64,000 nucleotides of DNA from Agarophyton chilense (lineage: Eukaryota > Rhodophyta > Florideophyceae > Gracilariales > Gracilariaceae), in NCBI GenBank assembly GCA_030374765.1, contig JARGXX010000106.1, positions 124,001 through 188,000 on the forward strand. Reading direction: 5' to 3'. How positions within the stretch are numbered: the first letter of the stretch is position 1; each line of letters begins with the position of its first letter. Under the pieces are notes generated by a model. It made no database searches. It worked only from the letters and a program-made list of their open reading frames with translations, and was not told the DNA's origin. The position numbers and the translations under genes were made by a program. Shown one piece after another: positions 12,360 through 24,218 of the stretch.

Positions 12360-15202
12360 ACCGAATGCCCAACCCACAATCCCTTCCTCGCCACCACCCC
12401 GAAGGAGGGCCCTCAATTCTCATCCCACACGAAGGGCCTGTGCGTCGAGACCGCAGAAAACCGCTCCGTCCTCATTTCAAATCGTCTTTCCAACAACTTT
12501 CCGCTGGTAGAAGAGGACGACTATAATTCCAGCCAGCTCGCTCCGGCCATACGATCCGCAGACGCCGCCCACATTCTCCACACCTCTCTGAGATCCCCTT
12601 CTCCCAGCCCTCGCCCACCCGTGAAGATTCATCCCATCGTTTCCTACATCTCATTCATCGCCATCAAGCTCGGCAAACGAAAAGCCGGCGAACTCATCAC
12701 CCTCCTCATGGACCCTGACTACTCCCAAACACTCATTTAACAGGCAACCTCCGTCTCCCAGTGCCCAGTGCCTTAAACGTCATTAAAAACTATTCGAGGA
12801 CACTGTCGGCTCCATCGGCTTGAAATCCACGACCGTTTGTTACAATCTATCAAAAATCACTGCAACTCTCTACCTCAAAAACCCCGTCGATGTCCTTCTC
12901 AAGCAACACCGCTACGCCACTTGCGCTGACACCTTCTTCCACCCCGTCAGAAAGTGTGCTACAGATGATTCTCCTGCTCACGCTCATCCCATGGCCTCAA
13001 AACTTGGACCATGAGTCTACCCGGACCTCGAACACAACATCTTCTACTCTAAAGACCAAAATGGTATTTTGCATAGCGCCAACATCACTGGCATGGAATC
13101 TTCATCGGCTTCATCCAGCTCTACTCAGAAAAGTCATCCACCTCCCCAAAATGCTTTTCTATCTCCTCCTACCCCCTTCACATCACCCTCCTCAACTTTT
13201 CAGACTTTTTCTGCCACCATTGCATCTCTCGCAACTACACCCTCCTCGGCTACTTCCAAACCTCGTTCGACGCCCCATCCTCCCCATCCGACGAGGAGCT
13301 TCATCGAAAGCCACTCTCTATCTTAAGTCATAAGCCGCACCCCCCGAATGGAACTCTGCTGTCGCCCTCAAGGTTTCCCCTTTCCTTGATGAAGACGAAG
13401 TCATCCTACAGTGCCACCCAGTCACCGCAAACTATGCTGCAGACACCCTCGCCATCCTACTTGGCCCGTAACCATCCAATCCTTGCCACAGATGCCTAAC
13501 ACCTCGCTCCGACCTCAACCTCCACCTCACTTCTCTATCCCCTCGAACCGTTTCCCACACCCATCACACCAGATCCGCAAAAGACACTTTTCTCAAGGAT
13601 GTCAACGACGCCAGAAAAATTCGCCGCCCGTGCGTAGCAAGAACTCTCAGAGACCGGCCAGCATCTCTCCTCCGTACAAACTACTTCTCTGCGTACCACT
13701 GCTTCTTCGGAATACACCCCCTTCTTAACATATCCCCACTTCTCACCACTTACTCTTTCTTTTCCTTCGAACCCCCTCACAACCTCTTTCTCGGTATCTC
13801 CAATCTAGTCAAACTGGCAACCATCGAAAGCTTGAAGTCCGAAAGCCTTTTCACCACTGTCGCGTCCTCCAACGCCTCGTCGAAATCCTTCAAATCCAAC
13901 CGAAGCTCCCTTTTTACCTACGCAAACAACATCTTTGCAGATATCGAGGCAACTTTCTCTGCACCCGGACTGCACATCCACCTCTCCACACCAGACAAGG
14001 GTAAATCCCCAAACAGGTTCTTCACAACGGAGGACATCAAATGCATCGTCGAGGCAAAAGACTACCGCGCTGTCGACATGGTCCTCCCGTTCATAGGTGC
14101 CTTCTTCCACCGTTGTTGGCGTGAAGTTGACACAGCTCCCATCACCTCCATCTTCACTGCATACAAAGACCTCTTCACCGCTGCACTCTACCACAAAACC
14201 ACCTCAAAATAGAGAGACCAACGACTTTGCGAACTCCAAGAACTCATAAACCACTTCAAGTCCCTATGCGTCTCCGTCCTCGCCCCTTTTCAAGCTTCTC
14301 AATTGGAAACACTCAAGTTCCACCTTCTGGACCATATTATCGCTGACATTGAACTATACAGATATCTTCAATTCACTGACGACAGCATCTACAAACACGC
14401 ACACCTCCTCTTTAAAAACCACTATCGATGCACATCCCGAAGATCTTCAACCGCTCACAGCGAAACATTCGAATCAATCCAACTGAAGGAAAACTTCCGG
14501 AACTCAACCGCCATTACCCATCACATTTCCTGCTTCTCAAACTCCTCCTTTCGTCGTGCTCGACGGCTTTCCATTTTCCACGACGGTACCACCGTCCTCT
14601 TCCGCGACATCATCACCGCAAAGACATACCTTCGTGCAAACCAAATCTGGTCCAATGCCTCTATCTCAAACATCTTCACTTCTTCCACCCTCTCTTTCAT
14701 CACCAAAATATCACGCGACGCCATTTCACCCTTTCGCGACCTGGGCCTCGAAGCTCTTGGACTCCCTTCCTCTTCCCTGTCTCTCTTCACTCTTACGTTC
14801 TCCCTCGTCAACTCCGCCTTAATCCACAGCGGGTTCACCCCCGTCTTGCAAGACGTCTACCAAACATTCAACTGCATCCAATTCACAGAAACACCAGTAC
14901 CCTTCTTACAGCGTATATTTGCCTCATCCCCGTTCGGTCCTTCCAAACATCCAAAGTTCTTCCACATTCTCGTATCCGGTACTCCATCCCCTAGCTGCAA
15001 CTTCCCCACTGTCTGGGTCTCCAAGCTCTTCGCCCTTCTTCGCTTTCCCAAAAAAGATGAAGATCCTGACGAACGCAAATACATTTTCGTCCAATTCTTC
15101 GAAATCACCTCTCCCCTCGATCACGTGGATGAAAACCTGAAGTGCATCACTCTCCGTTGGGCAACAGACAATAAACATAACCACACCATCCCCTCCTGCT
15201 GA
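12360..15202 (+). pseudogene. CMC-like transposase, broken
   Basis: A long plus-strand coding remnant. One frame runs from about 13340 to 15202 (about 620 codons) broken only by a TAA at 13469-13471 and a TAG at 14210-14212. It contains NPCHRCLTPRSDLNLHL, FEPPHNLFLGISNL, LKFHLLDHIIADIELYRY and IYKHAHLLFKNHYRCTSRR. The last three recall the 'PPD.LH..FxG' and 'K.H.L.H....E..H...K..YR.T.+R' blocks of CMC-superfamily transposases such as fungal Plavaka. Upstream, 12400-13080 continues in two other frames, with IHPIVSYISFIAIKLGKRK, an in-frame TAA at 12738-12740 and TGA at 13012-13014. Family placement is by motif memory only. It differs clearly from the Tnp2 at 2256. It converges with the gene at 15406. 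Confidence 0.5.
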
Positions 15203-15405
15203 AAACAGATTTTCACGCTCCGGCTCCTATGTCGCACCGTGGTTCGCTCTCGTTCCCTTCTCCGCAATCCTCAGTTCCGTCCAACTGGTTCGCCAGGACT
15301 ACCCAGCACGCTCTTTCTTCACGCCCCCCCTGGCATCAACATCGCTTTTATATCAACATATTCTACCGCGACCCACGATCGAGAGCTTGTTTCTCTAAAA
15401 ACGAA

Positions 15406-16578
15406 TCAACTTGAAGCACATGAAACCCATCTTCTGATAATAAAGTTATCACTCATCGACAATATCTTGTTCACATCCACCGTCCACCCCTCCCCCCCCT
15501 TTTCCTTTCCTTCCTCTTTTGCCTCCCATATTTCTTTCTCATCCGCTAGCAACTCCCTAAACCCGAGTTCTTCAGGCATAGAACGTCCCCCGTAGCAATC
15601 AAATATATACCCGAGAAAAGGCGCCATCTCCTCAAAAAACACCTCGTACCGAACATCCAGATAGATCATTTGGTTCGAAGGCATCCACCACTCAACGGTC
15701 CTTTCACGTTCCTCATTTCCCAGGATTTCAGTCGACTCATCATCCTTCACAACATGGTTCAAAAGCTCCTCCCTATACTTCTCTTCCAGCTTCATTCTCG
15801 CTGTCCGTAAGATATCCTCCACAGAAACCGGCACATGCTTCGCATACAGTTTCGAAAACAGCATCTGTCGCTTCCCTGCTCTACCCATCTTTTCATCCAA
15901 CGCCTATACGACACATTCAATCCATGCATCTAATCGGGCCAGATGCAACACACTTCCATCCACATAATGTGTCTCCCCTTCCCTCCACAGTTGCTTCACA
16001 TAGTACCCCATAAACTCTCTCAACACCTCCACACTCCATCCATTCTTAAAGTACAAGTCATCAGGTACATCCCAATGGTTTGTCGAGGTCACATCGTACG
16101 GTGAAAAACATATTTTCTCCAGTTTGTCTAACCTCCACGCAAATATGATGGGCTCTCTATTCGGGTCATTTGGCAACAACTTCTCCCAAGCCTCCATCTT
16201 CTGCTCTTCATACAACACATTCAGTTCTTCATCATCCTCATTACGAGGTTTCCTAGCAAGTATAGCATACCCAAGACCAAATAATAACCTATCCCTCGCA
16301 TTCCTCTTCCACACTCCCACAGAATCACTGAGAGCCTGTTTCACCCGCCTCCTCAAATACGTATCCCCTCTCAACTGCTCTTCACACCGCTTTTTCATCC
16401 CCTTCCACGCAAATTTTCTCCATACCGAATTCGCCAACTCCATCCGCACCACATGCAAAAACATCTCGTCACTCTCCCCCTTAAAAGACCGAGTATAGTC
16501 CTTCGGTCGCCACGACTCTGTTCTTATTGCCAGTTCCATAGGATCCAAAGGTACCATCTCCTTTTCATTTATAATCAA
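15406..16578 (-). pseudogene. Unknown 390-codon gene with one internal UAG
   Basis: Two frames (15904-16578 and 15406-15900) are the same reading frame interrupted by a single TAG at 15904-15906, in the context GTC-GTA-TAG-GCG. Removing the stop gives about 390 residues rich in E, K, R and W. Visible segments include MVPLDPMELAIRTESWRPKD near the start, ARDRLLFGLGYAILARKP, and WRLDKLEKICFSPYDV. No domain recognised, and no signal peptide or membrane segment. The best ATG is the one beginning MVPLDP; the frame is open slightly further upstream. It is convergent with the transposase-like remnant, so it is probably the second gene of that element. The lone stop could be decay or, less likely, readthrough. 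Confidence 0.5.
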
Positions 16579-17628
16579 TAATCTGATTCCTTTCCGCCCT
16601 CACTTCTTCTGCACGGGTCGACCAATTTCGCTCTGGTTCCCTCTCTTTCCGAAGCATAATTCACTCGTCTTTTCCTAAGCATAATGCAATATGTTCTCGT
16701 ACACTCCCGAGGCTACTCCAATTAATCGCATGTCCACTTCAATTCCATACCGTTTCCGATCCCCCTTCCCTTGTTCGCCAACCACTTGTCCTGGTCGACC
16801 ACGAATACTTTCTTGCTACGACGTCAGCAGCACGTCCTTTTTCATAACTTCACCCTCTATCCTGCTCATCTCCCAGTGTGCAAGCTTATTTTAAAACTTG
16901 TCTGGTCATCCTTTCCTTTTTTCAGCTCCCCGTTTAGGTCTCTAAGCTTTGTTTACAACTGATTCCGCCCCATAAACTTTATTTCTACATACTTCATCCC
17001 CTTTTGTTCGCCTTTCTTCCCGGGTGAATTGCACCCTCGTCCTCTTTCTTCTCATCTCCACCACTGTCCCAGAGTCCCTCTCCCTTCTAAACCTCCCCTC
17101 TATTCCTCCACTCCATCCCAATCTGCATTCTTGGAGGTCTTCCCGCGCCCACTCCGTCTTTTGACCCCTCAGCGTCCCCTTGTTCGACACTTCTCACTGC
17201 ATGATCCGGATTCTGCCGATAAGATGACCGTTGCATTGACCTGCGTGCCGGGACTCGGCGAATTTGCACTCCTTTCCTTCCAAGAACGATTACGTTTCCC
17301 TTAGACTCCGTCCCTACACGTTCCTCCCCGCTCATGCTTGTTAGGGCCCTTGGAATACGAACTTAGCCCTTCTTCCATCTCTCACTCTCACCGCCACCTG
17401 GAAGTATTTCGTCCTTTGCTTCGTCAAAGACGTGCTTCTTTGAGACAGCAGTGCCTCCGCATACCTCATCCATTCCAAAACCACTCCTCTCTGCCTCATT
17501 GCCGTCTCCTTTTTCATGGAATTCAGAACCATGGGAAACACAAAAATGTCGCCTCTTCGCGACTCTCTCGGTCCCATTCTCTGACTCAATAGCTAAGGTT
17601 CGAATGTCATGAACGGCCCGATTACGTG

Positions 17629-17928
17629 TTACCGAACCTCCCGGGTTTCCTTCGTTCCTCCTCCCAACGTGCTCACCGTACCTTCCCGCGCAGACGACGA
17701 ACGTTCTTCCTGCTCCATTTCCTTCACAGTCATAGAGGAGGGCTTCTTTGCTGGTGTTGCAGACAGAGCGGAGAAGGGTTTCAGTGGAAGAGTCGCCGCC
17801 TCGCCACAATAACGTTTCATTACGTTCACATCCCAGCAATAGAAAGAGTTGCTCTCCATATCTCCCGGACTGTGCGTTAGGGTATCTGGGGGGTTTGAAG
17901 GGATAAGGGAAACCCATTTTTTTCTCAT
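17629..17928 (-). pseudogene. Left member of a divergent paralogous pair
   Basis: Minus-strand frame with the segment GDMESNSFYCWDVNVMKRY followed by GEAATLPLKPFSALSATPAKK. This matches a plus-strand frame at about 18345-18500 that begins GDMESNFLYCLEVNMMKRY. The two diverge from a centre near 18.1 kb, and similarity spans about 50 residues (roughly 150 bases) before fading. Downstream the minus strand has further hydrophilic frames to 16.9 kb but no clear gene. Function unknown. A second minus-strand frame (17363-18052) overlaps in another register and reads through the same DNA, so the true frame could switch. Confidence 0.45.
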
Positions 17929-18344
17929 CCTGAATCAACACCTTCCATACCAACAGGAGTTGCTTCTTCGCTTTCTCGACCAGTTTGTACACATGCAACT
18001 TTCTTATCAAATCTCCCGTAAGGCCCCCAGTTGCATCAACCCCACTCCTCATAAATGCCTCCCCAACGACCTACTTCTCACCATTTGGCGTGGTCACCAA
18101 CAGAGTCACCTGTTCGTCAGGTTTCGGCTTCCGTGGTGGGGTTCCTACCTTCTTCGACCGCGTTTCACTGCTGTGCGTTGTTGGCATCGCGTAGATCCTG
18201 CTAGAAACTGTAACATGCGGCTTTGGTTTCAGAATCCTCCGAATGACCCTTCTGTTCTCTGTGTTTGTGTTTTTGCGCCGTATCACGTGAACCTTCGTCC
18301 CCCACTGGCGGCAATTACGACCACAGATACCGCACTGAAAAGCC
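17929..18344. other. Centre of divergence and strand-composition switch
   Basis: Lies between the two divergent paralogous segments. To the left the top strand is C/T-rich for about 6 kb; to the right it is G/A-rich for about 3.5 kb. A bidirectional promoter would be expected here; I see no specific motif. Confidence 0.35.
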
Positions 18345-21295
18345 TGGGGGATATGGAGAGCAACTTTCTCTATTGCTTGGAAGTTAACATGATGAAACGG
18401 TATGGTGGCGAAGCGACGACTCTTCTACTGAAACCGTCCTCTGCACCATCTGCACCTCCGGCAAAGAAGCTTTCCGCTATGAAAATGATGTTGAACAGCC
18501 CGGCGGAGGCGGATCCTTGAGCTTCTTTGCTTGAGCGACGACGAGAACGATCAGGTAAACTGCGCAACTTTGCGTCCTAACTTCAAGACGATTCTCACCA
18601 GCTGGCAGGCCAAGGTTGTGACATTGAGGTTTCCGAGCAAAGAACGCAGCGCGACTCCGAGAAAGCCGCCTTTGAATCTCAACAGTGGCAGTGGACTAAA
18701 AACTTTACAAACACAGACCCCGGAGACTGCCGTTTCGCCAAAACCGAAGGCTTCGGCGATGGCTGCGAGCACTGGTGGTGCCAGAGGTCTGAGCCAGGCA
18801 GTGTATCAGGCTGAAGTCGCAGAAGCTATTGTGGAGGGTTTTAGCAAGGCCCAGAGGGAAGTGAAGTATGCACAGCTGCCTGTTGAGAAAGGGAAGGGCA
18901 GTGATGATGGTGAGGTGAAGTTCGTGGGATCGAGGGTATTGGCTACGGAGCCAGAGGTTGACTTTTTCGATAACAGAGATGAGCTGCCTCCTGATGATAT
19001 CCAAGAGAGTCTCCTGGATTCGGATTTCAACATGAACTACTACACATACGAGACGTATGTCGTGGACATTCGCGTTATTAAGATTCCGGATAACGGTGTG
19101 CGTGATATCAAACCAGTCCACAAGAAGAAAAAGAAGGAGGAAATTGAGCTCTACGGAAGCTTGGGGTCTGTTGGAAACTTGAGTGTCACGATTCTGGGAC
19201 CGAAGAAGGTAGGGGACAAATGGTTCGAGGGGAACCGATTCGTCATGGAGTGTAGATAGGTGAACGGTTTACATCGCTTGATTCTGTACCTCGAGCGCAT
19301 GGAGGCGAATGCCAAAGTCCGAGATACCCTGCGCCAGCTAAATGTATCGATCTGGAGAAAGAAAGATGGGCAGCCGACGACCATGGCTGATTTGATACCC
19401 ATTTGAAATGCACTAAAAGATACGGTTGCTGCGGCATGCACTCTTCCGAATCCACAAGGACTAAGCGGTGTCCAAGAGATTTGTGAAAGCTTGACGCCAA
19501 GGTCGAGTAAGGAGAAGGCGCAGAAGAACATGAAACAAAGTGAAACGGCAGTACTATCTTCTAAAGAAACCACATTTGGGAAGAGGAAAACCAAGGTGTC
19601 CAAAGCAACCGAAGTGGACGACGCCGAGAAAGCGGTGGAGAAACATGTACCGAAAAGGAAATGAACGGGCCACGTTTCTGACTTTTTCATCAACAACCTA
19701 CAGCGAAAGCGAGGACTTGACTTTCTAAACTTCCTTAGAAAAAATGAGTTATAACTCTTAAATGACGACGAAAAAGACGACGAAGTCCATAGGAACGATC
19801 CAAAAAAGACGAAATTCGATGATGAAGCTCCTCAGATTCTTTCAAAAGAGATGGTCAAGGACGAGGAAGATAGTGAAGTGGGGGACTCAGATTCGGTGAA
19901 CTACGTGAACATGTTGCCCAGCAGGTGGCCGCCAGCAGCAGAGAATGTCAATTTGGGCATGTCCGCCTGGATGGACAGAATTCAACTGCGGAAGGACAAT
20001 CGTGCCCACGTTCTTCGCCCGAACGATGTACGGGGTGTTCATCATGCGGTTTTCTGGCATGGAGCGTTCCAGAAGCTGTATAATGTATTGAAACAGGAGA
20101 GGAAAGCGTCTGGAGAGGTTGCCGTGGTAATGAAGGAAGTTAACTGTATCGGACTATGGGAGCCGCCCATTAGCGAGGACTACTACGCAATGGTGAACTT
20201 TGCGAAAAAACTAGCGAACTAAAAGAGCGTGTATTATGTGTTTTGAAAGGGTTTAGAGTGGATGACGGGATCTAAAACCAGGTCAATTTCGGTGAGCGAA
20301 CTGATGGATGGTGAGGTGAGTGAGAAGCTGCTTGGGTTGTTCGGAGAGTACTCTATTGCCAAGAAGATCTTTGAGAAGCAGAGAATTGTCAATACTGGGA
20401 CCCCATTTTCAATGCGGGGGAGGCAGCTGTTGAAGCGGGGCGACTCAGAGTGTCCAACAGGTATATGACGACGCCGAGGGGAATTGGAGACGAGATGGAG
20501 AGAGTGGAAGAGACACACTGGGTGATGAAGAGGCGTGCTATGTTGGATGCGTGCATAGGGCAGATAAGTGTGTCCTTGGGATTGGAAGAAAATACGGTGG
20601 CGCAGCATAAAATGTATGCACCCAATATGGGAGGTAGGATTCTGTGTACTTGGCGAGTCTGCCCTAGGCAGAAGCTGCCTACCCACTTTTAGACGCTGAT
20701 AATCCCGGAGGAGCTGAGTTGGAAAAATCCTGGATACTTCATGATAGCTTCTGGGAAGTATTCATCCCCACTGTGGGTGTGCAAGAGGTCGCACAAGCAC
20801 TTCGGAACAACAAATGAGGAGCTCGAAGCGGTTTCTGGAGGATATGCGCCGAGGAAGTTCATCAAACCGCCGCTATCTATCTTCATTTGAAGAGGAAAAG
20901 TTTCCCATGCAGCGGCAGGAAGCAGAGATGCGATCATGGAACAGAATGTGCTGTTCCGGTACCACATATATATGGTACTAAAGGACTCAAACCTACCGTT
21001 TGCGGTTCAATTACAGTCGAATTTCAGACCGAGGTTTGTGGACGATGAAGAGTTGAGACAGAAGGACAAAAAGGGAACGAAGGAATCGATATTTTTTCCA
21101 GGAGTGAGCAACGACGAAGAGGGCTCTGGCGATTATGGAGTGCGAGGAGATAATTTAGAGGAGGGCAAGAACTCCGAGAGCGGAATTGACGGCGATAAAG
21201 ACGCCAATGCGGATGGTATTGATAACGAAGACGATGCCATTTATACTAAAGAGGAGTTTGAGAATGGAAATGAAGATACGGAAGATGATAATTAG
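18345..21295 (+). pseudogene. Unknown ~980-codon gene full of in-frame stops
   Basis: The segment GDMESNFLYCLEVNMMKRY opens it, then a frame change near 18500. From 18501 to 20222 a single frame is kept with in-frame TAG at 19257, TGA at 19404, TGA at 19662 and TAA at 19752. After a frame change near 20455 a second stretch runs to 21295 with TAG at 20690 and TGA at 20888. Visible segments: SWQAKVVTLRFPSKERS, NMNYYTYETYVVDIRVIKI, LHRLILYLERMEANAKVRD, a K/E-rich stretch, VFWHGAFQKLYNVLKQERK, and an acidic tail (D/E/N-rich, about 20 kb 1160 to 1295). No domain recognised. The frame is preserved over far more codons than chance allows, so it was once a real gene. It is probably part of the same element as the left arm. 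Confidence 0.5.
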
Positions 21296-24218
21296 TGAGA
21301 AGTACTTTCCAGTAGTGGCGAGAGAAGAGCAAATTCGTAAACAATGCATTTTTCCAAATGACATACCTAAAGTGCATTACCTTTACTGTGTGCTCCTAAG
21401 GAGTTTTCTACCTTTCTTTCATACCTCAAGCTCAGAAATACGTTTGACCCGTTCGTTTGAATATCTTCTATTACCCTCACTTTTTGTGTAGAATAAGGGG
21501 GGGAGGGCTGAGAGCGTGTCCCGAGAGTGAAGAGGATGTGGAGAAGGTGGAGGGAACGGAGGAGATGGAGAAGAGAAAAGGTAGAATTGGGGAGAAGTGG
21601 GCGATTGGGGCAAACAATTTGGAGGTGTAGAGAAAGACGGTGAATGTGGGCGACAGGAACGGGAAGGAGAATAATGCGGAGGTTGGTGGGTTCCGGACTT
21701 TTCGGGCTGCTGTGATTGAGGCGGAGAAAATTTTAGCGGAGCAGGTGATGAAGAGGTGGGATGCTCTGGAGGAGAAGGAGGCGCGTGGTGGGGGTAGAGC
21801 TGGGAAGGAGGAAGGTGATAGTTTTCCGCAGGAGTTCTATGCGCAGACGTTCCCAGAGACCGAAACACAGCCATCACCGAGTGGGGTGTGCTTCTGAAAG
21901 CTATTGTGGTTGGGTAACAGGCCGATGGTGAGGTGATTGAAGATTTCAATGGTGATTGGCAAATGGAAGTAAACAATGGTTTCACTTCCATTGAAGCTCT
22001 CTAAACATTTAACAAAAATAGCGCCTGCATTCGCTATGTATCATTTTTTGCTGATTTTTTGCCGATTTTTTGCAGGATATCTTGCCGCATACTAAACTAG
22101 CTGCTAATAATAGCTGTTTGAGAACACAGTAGTACTGTATCCCAAATTGGAAGGCAGTCCGGGATCGCTGTGTCTGCTTTGGGTCCTATCCTAATTGTTC
22201 TGTGGGGCCTGCGCTACACTAGTGTTCTTTTCAACTATTTTCAGCACAATCTTTAACTCTACGTTTTCATTTTTATCAATTGTGGTAAGCCACGGTGACG
22301 GTGCAGCTTACTTTTTCGTTAAGAGCAACAAAGCAAATCAGGTTGTAGTTTCTGTTTCGTCTGATAATGTGATGACGGATCCGTTCGTGGTAAGCGTAAA
22401 AACCAGAATTCGACAGTCACCAAATCAGATCTACTGAACACTCTCAAATGCGTTTGTCAAAAATATTGAAGCTACCCACAGCTATTATTCTTTTGGCAGG
22501 ATTTGGTACCCGATTGTATTACCATCTAATACCATGCTTTCAAAGGCATTTTGCCATTGTATATTTCTACGGATTTGCGAGGCCACCGCTTCCGCACTTG
22601 ATCGAGCAATGTGTCTGAGCAGAAATGCAACGAATTAGTGTTGTCTACTCTTCTGGAGAGCAAGCAATTCCGGTTGGTGATATTTGAAGGACTGCATCAA
22701 GAGGGCTGTAAAAGGCACTCAGCGTCAGTGAAGTTACTTTTCCCTACAAGAATGTTTTCGCAGCATATGGCCTGAAATGGATTTGAAAACCCCTTTACGG
22801 CGTTCAATTCCCAGGGATGTGTTTGGACGATTATTGTGAAATTTGGAGCTAGTATGTCAATGTTACCCCACTTGTATCTAATAGTACGACTTTTGTAGCA
22901 CTTTCCTCATCAGCGTAGAAGAGATGCGCTAACAACATTTCTTGATCTGTGATCTATATGAAACATTAACTAAGAATGTCGTACAACTGCTTATAGCTGT
23001 CTTTTCAATGGTGTAATAGTTGGAAACTGTACGCCACTTACATCAATTTTCTTGTGTAGGTTGTATGCCAGAAATTTTTTCTTAAAAGCCAAACTACGTA
23101 ATTTGTTGCAGAACCTTCTTCTAGATAAGACTCAAACTGGTTCTTAGGCCGCTGGGGTACGCTTTTGACATATTATGCCAGAGATTTGTTGTTCTTAATC
23201 ATAAGAATAAGATTTATTACACTTTTTATGAATATCTTGCAAAAGAGACACTATACGGTGACATACTTGTCCTATATCTGAAGCACTAGCTGCATTTGTT
23301 GAACAAACAGTGACAAGTAGAGTATTTGTTGCGGTTATGGTCATATTTGCATGTCAGTTGAACCAAATCTTGTAAGAAACTTGTAAACAAAAAAAAGTTA
23401 TAGACATAGTCTGCAACTTATTGCAAAATTTTATTTCAAGGGTTTTGATTTTTTTTAAATATTCCCAGAATAGTGCTCCAGAAAAAACAAACTGCTTTAA
23501 TAGTGTATTTTTTATCGGCGTGACAAAATCATCGAATATTTTCGAACTCTGGGAGAGTTTTCTTGCCGTAAATGGCGTACTAGCGCTTTAAGCAGTAGGT
23601 TTCGGCTTATGGTTTGTCCCAAAAATTGGTAGAGATTGTCAAAGCTTTTCAGATTGTACACCATTGAAAAGGCATATGTAATCAATAGATTAAAATAGTA
23701 GCATCTGCTAATAGCGCCCTACCCAAACGCCCGTAGAGAGCTGCATATTTGTAGATTATATATTTCAAATTCTTTTTACTGACATGCTGATCTTGGCAAC
23801 CAATGATACAGAACCTTTAGAGCTTAATATAATACACTTCTTACGATATCACTTGTACTATATACGCAAACCATTTCTTTTTGAAAATCATTGAAAAATC
23901 TTTTTGATAGTCACTCTTTGATACGATAAAATCATTTCGAAGTAGACTGCTAAATATCATTCTTTTTCTTTTACGCTTCTAAAAATTTATCTTTTTCGAA
24001 ATAAATCGTTAGTTTTGAAAACTCCTGTGTTGTAGTCAGCATTACCTATATTCAATAAAAACGTATAGTACACGCATTTGTCGAAGCAGTACGAGCCCAG
24101 ACCATTTTTGCAGTATCTCGTATAAATACTGCTAATCATTTTTCAAAACTACAAGCAAGCATTGAGATTTTTCAGTTATGATAACACGAAACTAATATCA
24201 TAAACAGAAGAAAATTCT
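21296..24218. other. Purine-rich tail, then AT-rich gene-free stretch
   Basis: 21.5-21.9 kb is G/A-rich with a small frame at 21640-21897 that is likely compositional. From about 21.95 kb base composition turns AT-rich and no frame beyond 80 codons is seen up to the glycosyltransferase-like gene. Confidence 0.5.
22043..22073. repeat. Three-unit tandem repeat
   Basis: ATTTTTTGCTG, ATTTTTTGCCG, ATTTTTTGC in direct tandem, an 11-base unit. It sits right at the change from G/A-rich to AT-rich sequence. Confidence 0.8.

Noticed and set aside
12162..12654. Several minus-strand glycine/arginine-rich frames
   Set aside because: Antisense to a C/T-rich coding remnant on the plus strand; composition only.
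15406..21295. Alternative genetic code with stop reassignment
   Set aside because: All three stop codons interrupt the frames, whereas the two intact genes contain none, which fits decay and not reassignment.
21419..21991. 190-codon proline/serine-rich minus-strand frame
   Set aside because: It is the antisense of a G/A-rich tract; the low-complexity P/S/T composition is what such a tract produces.
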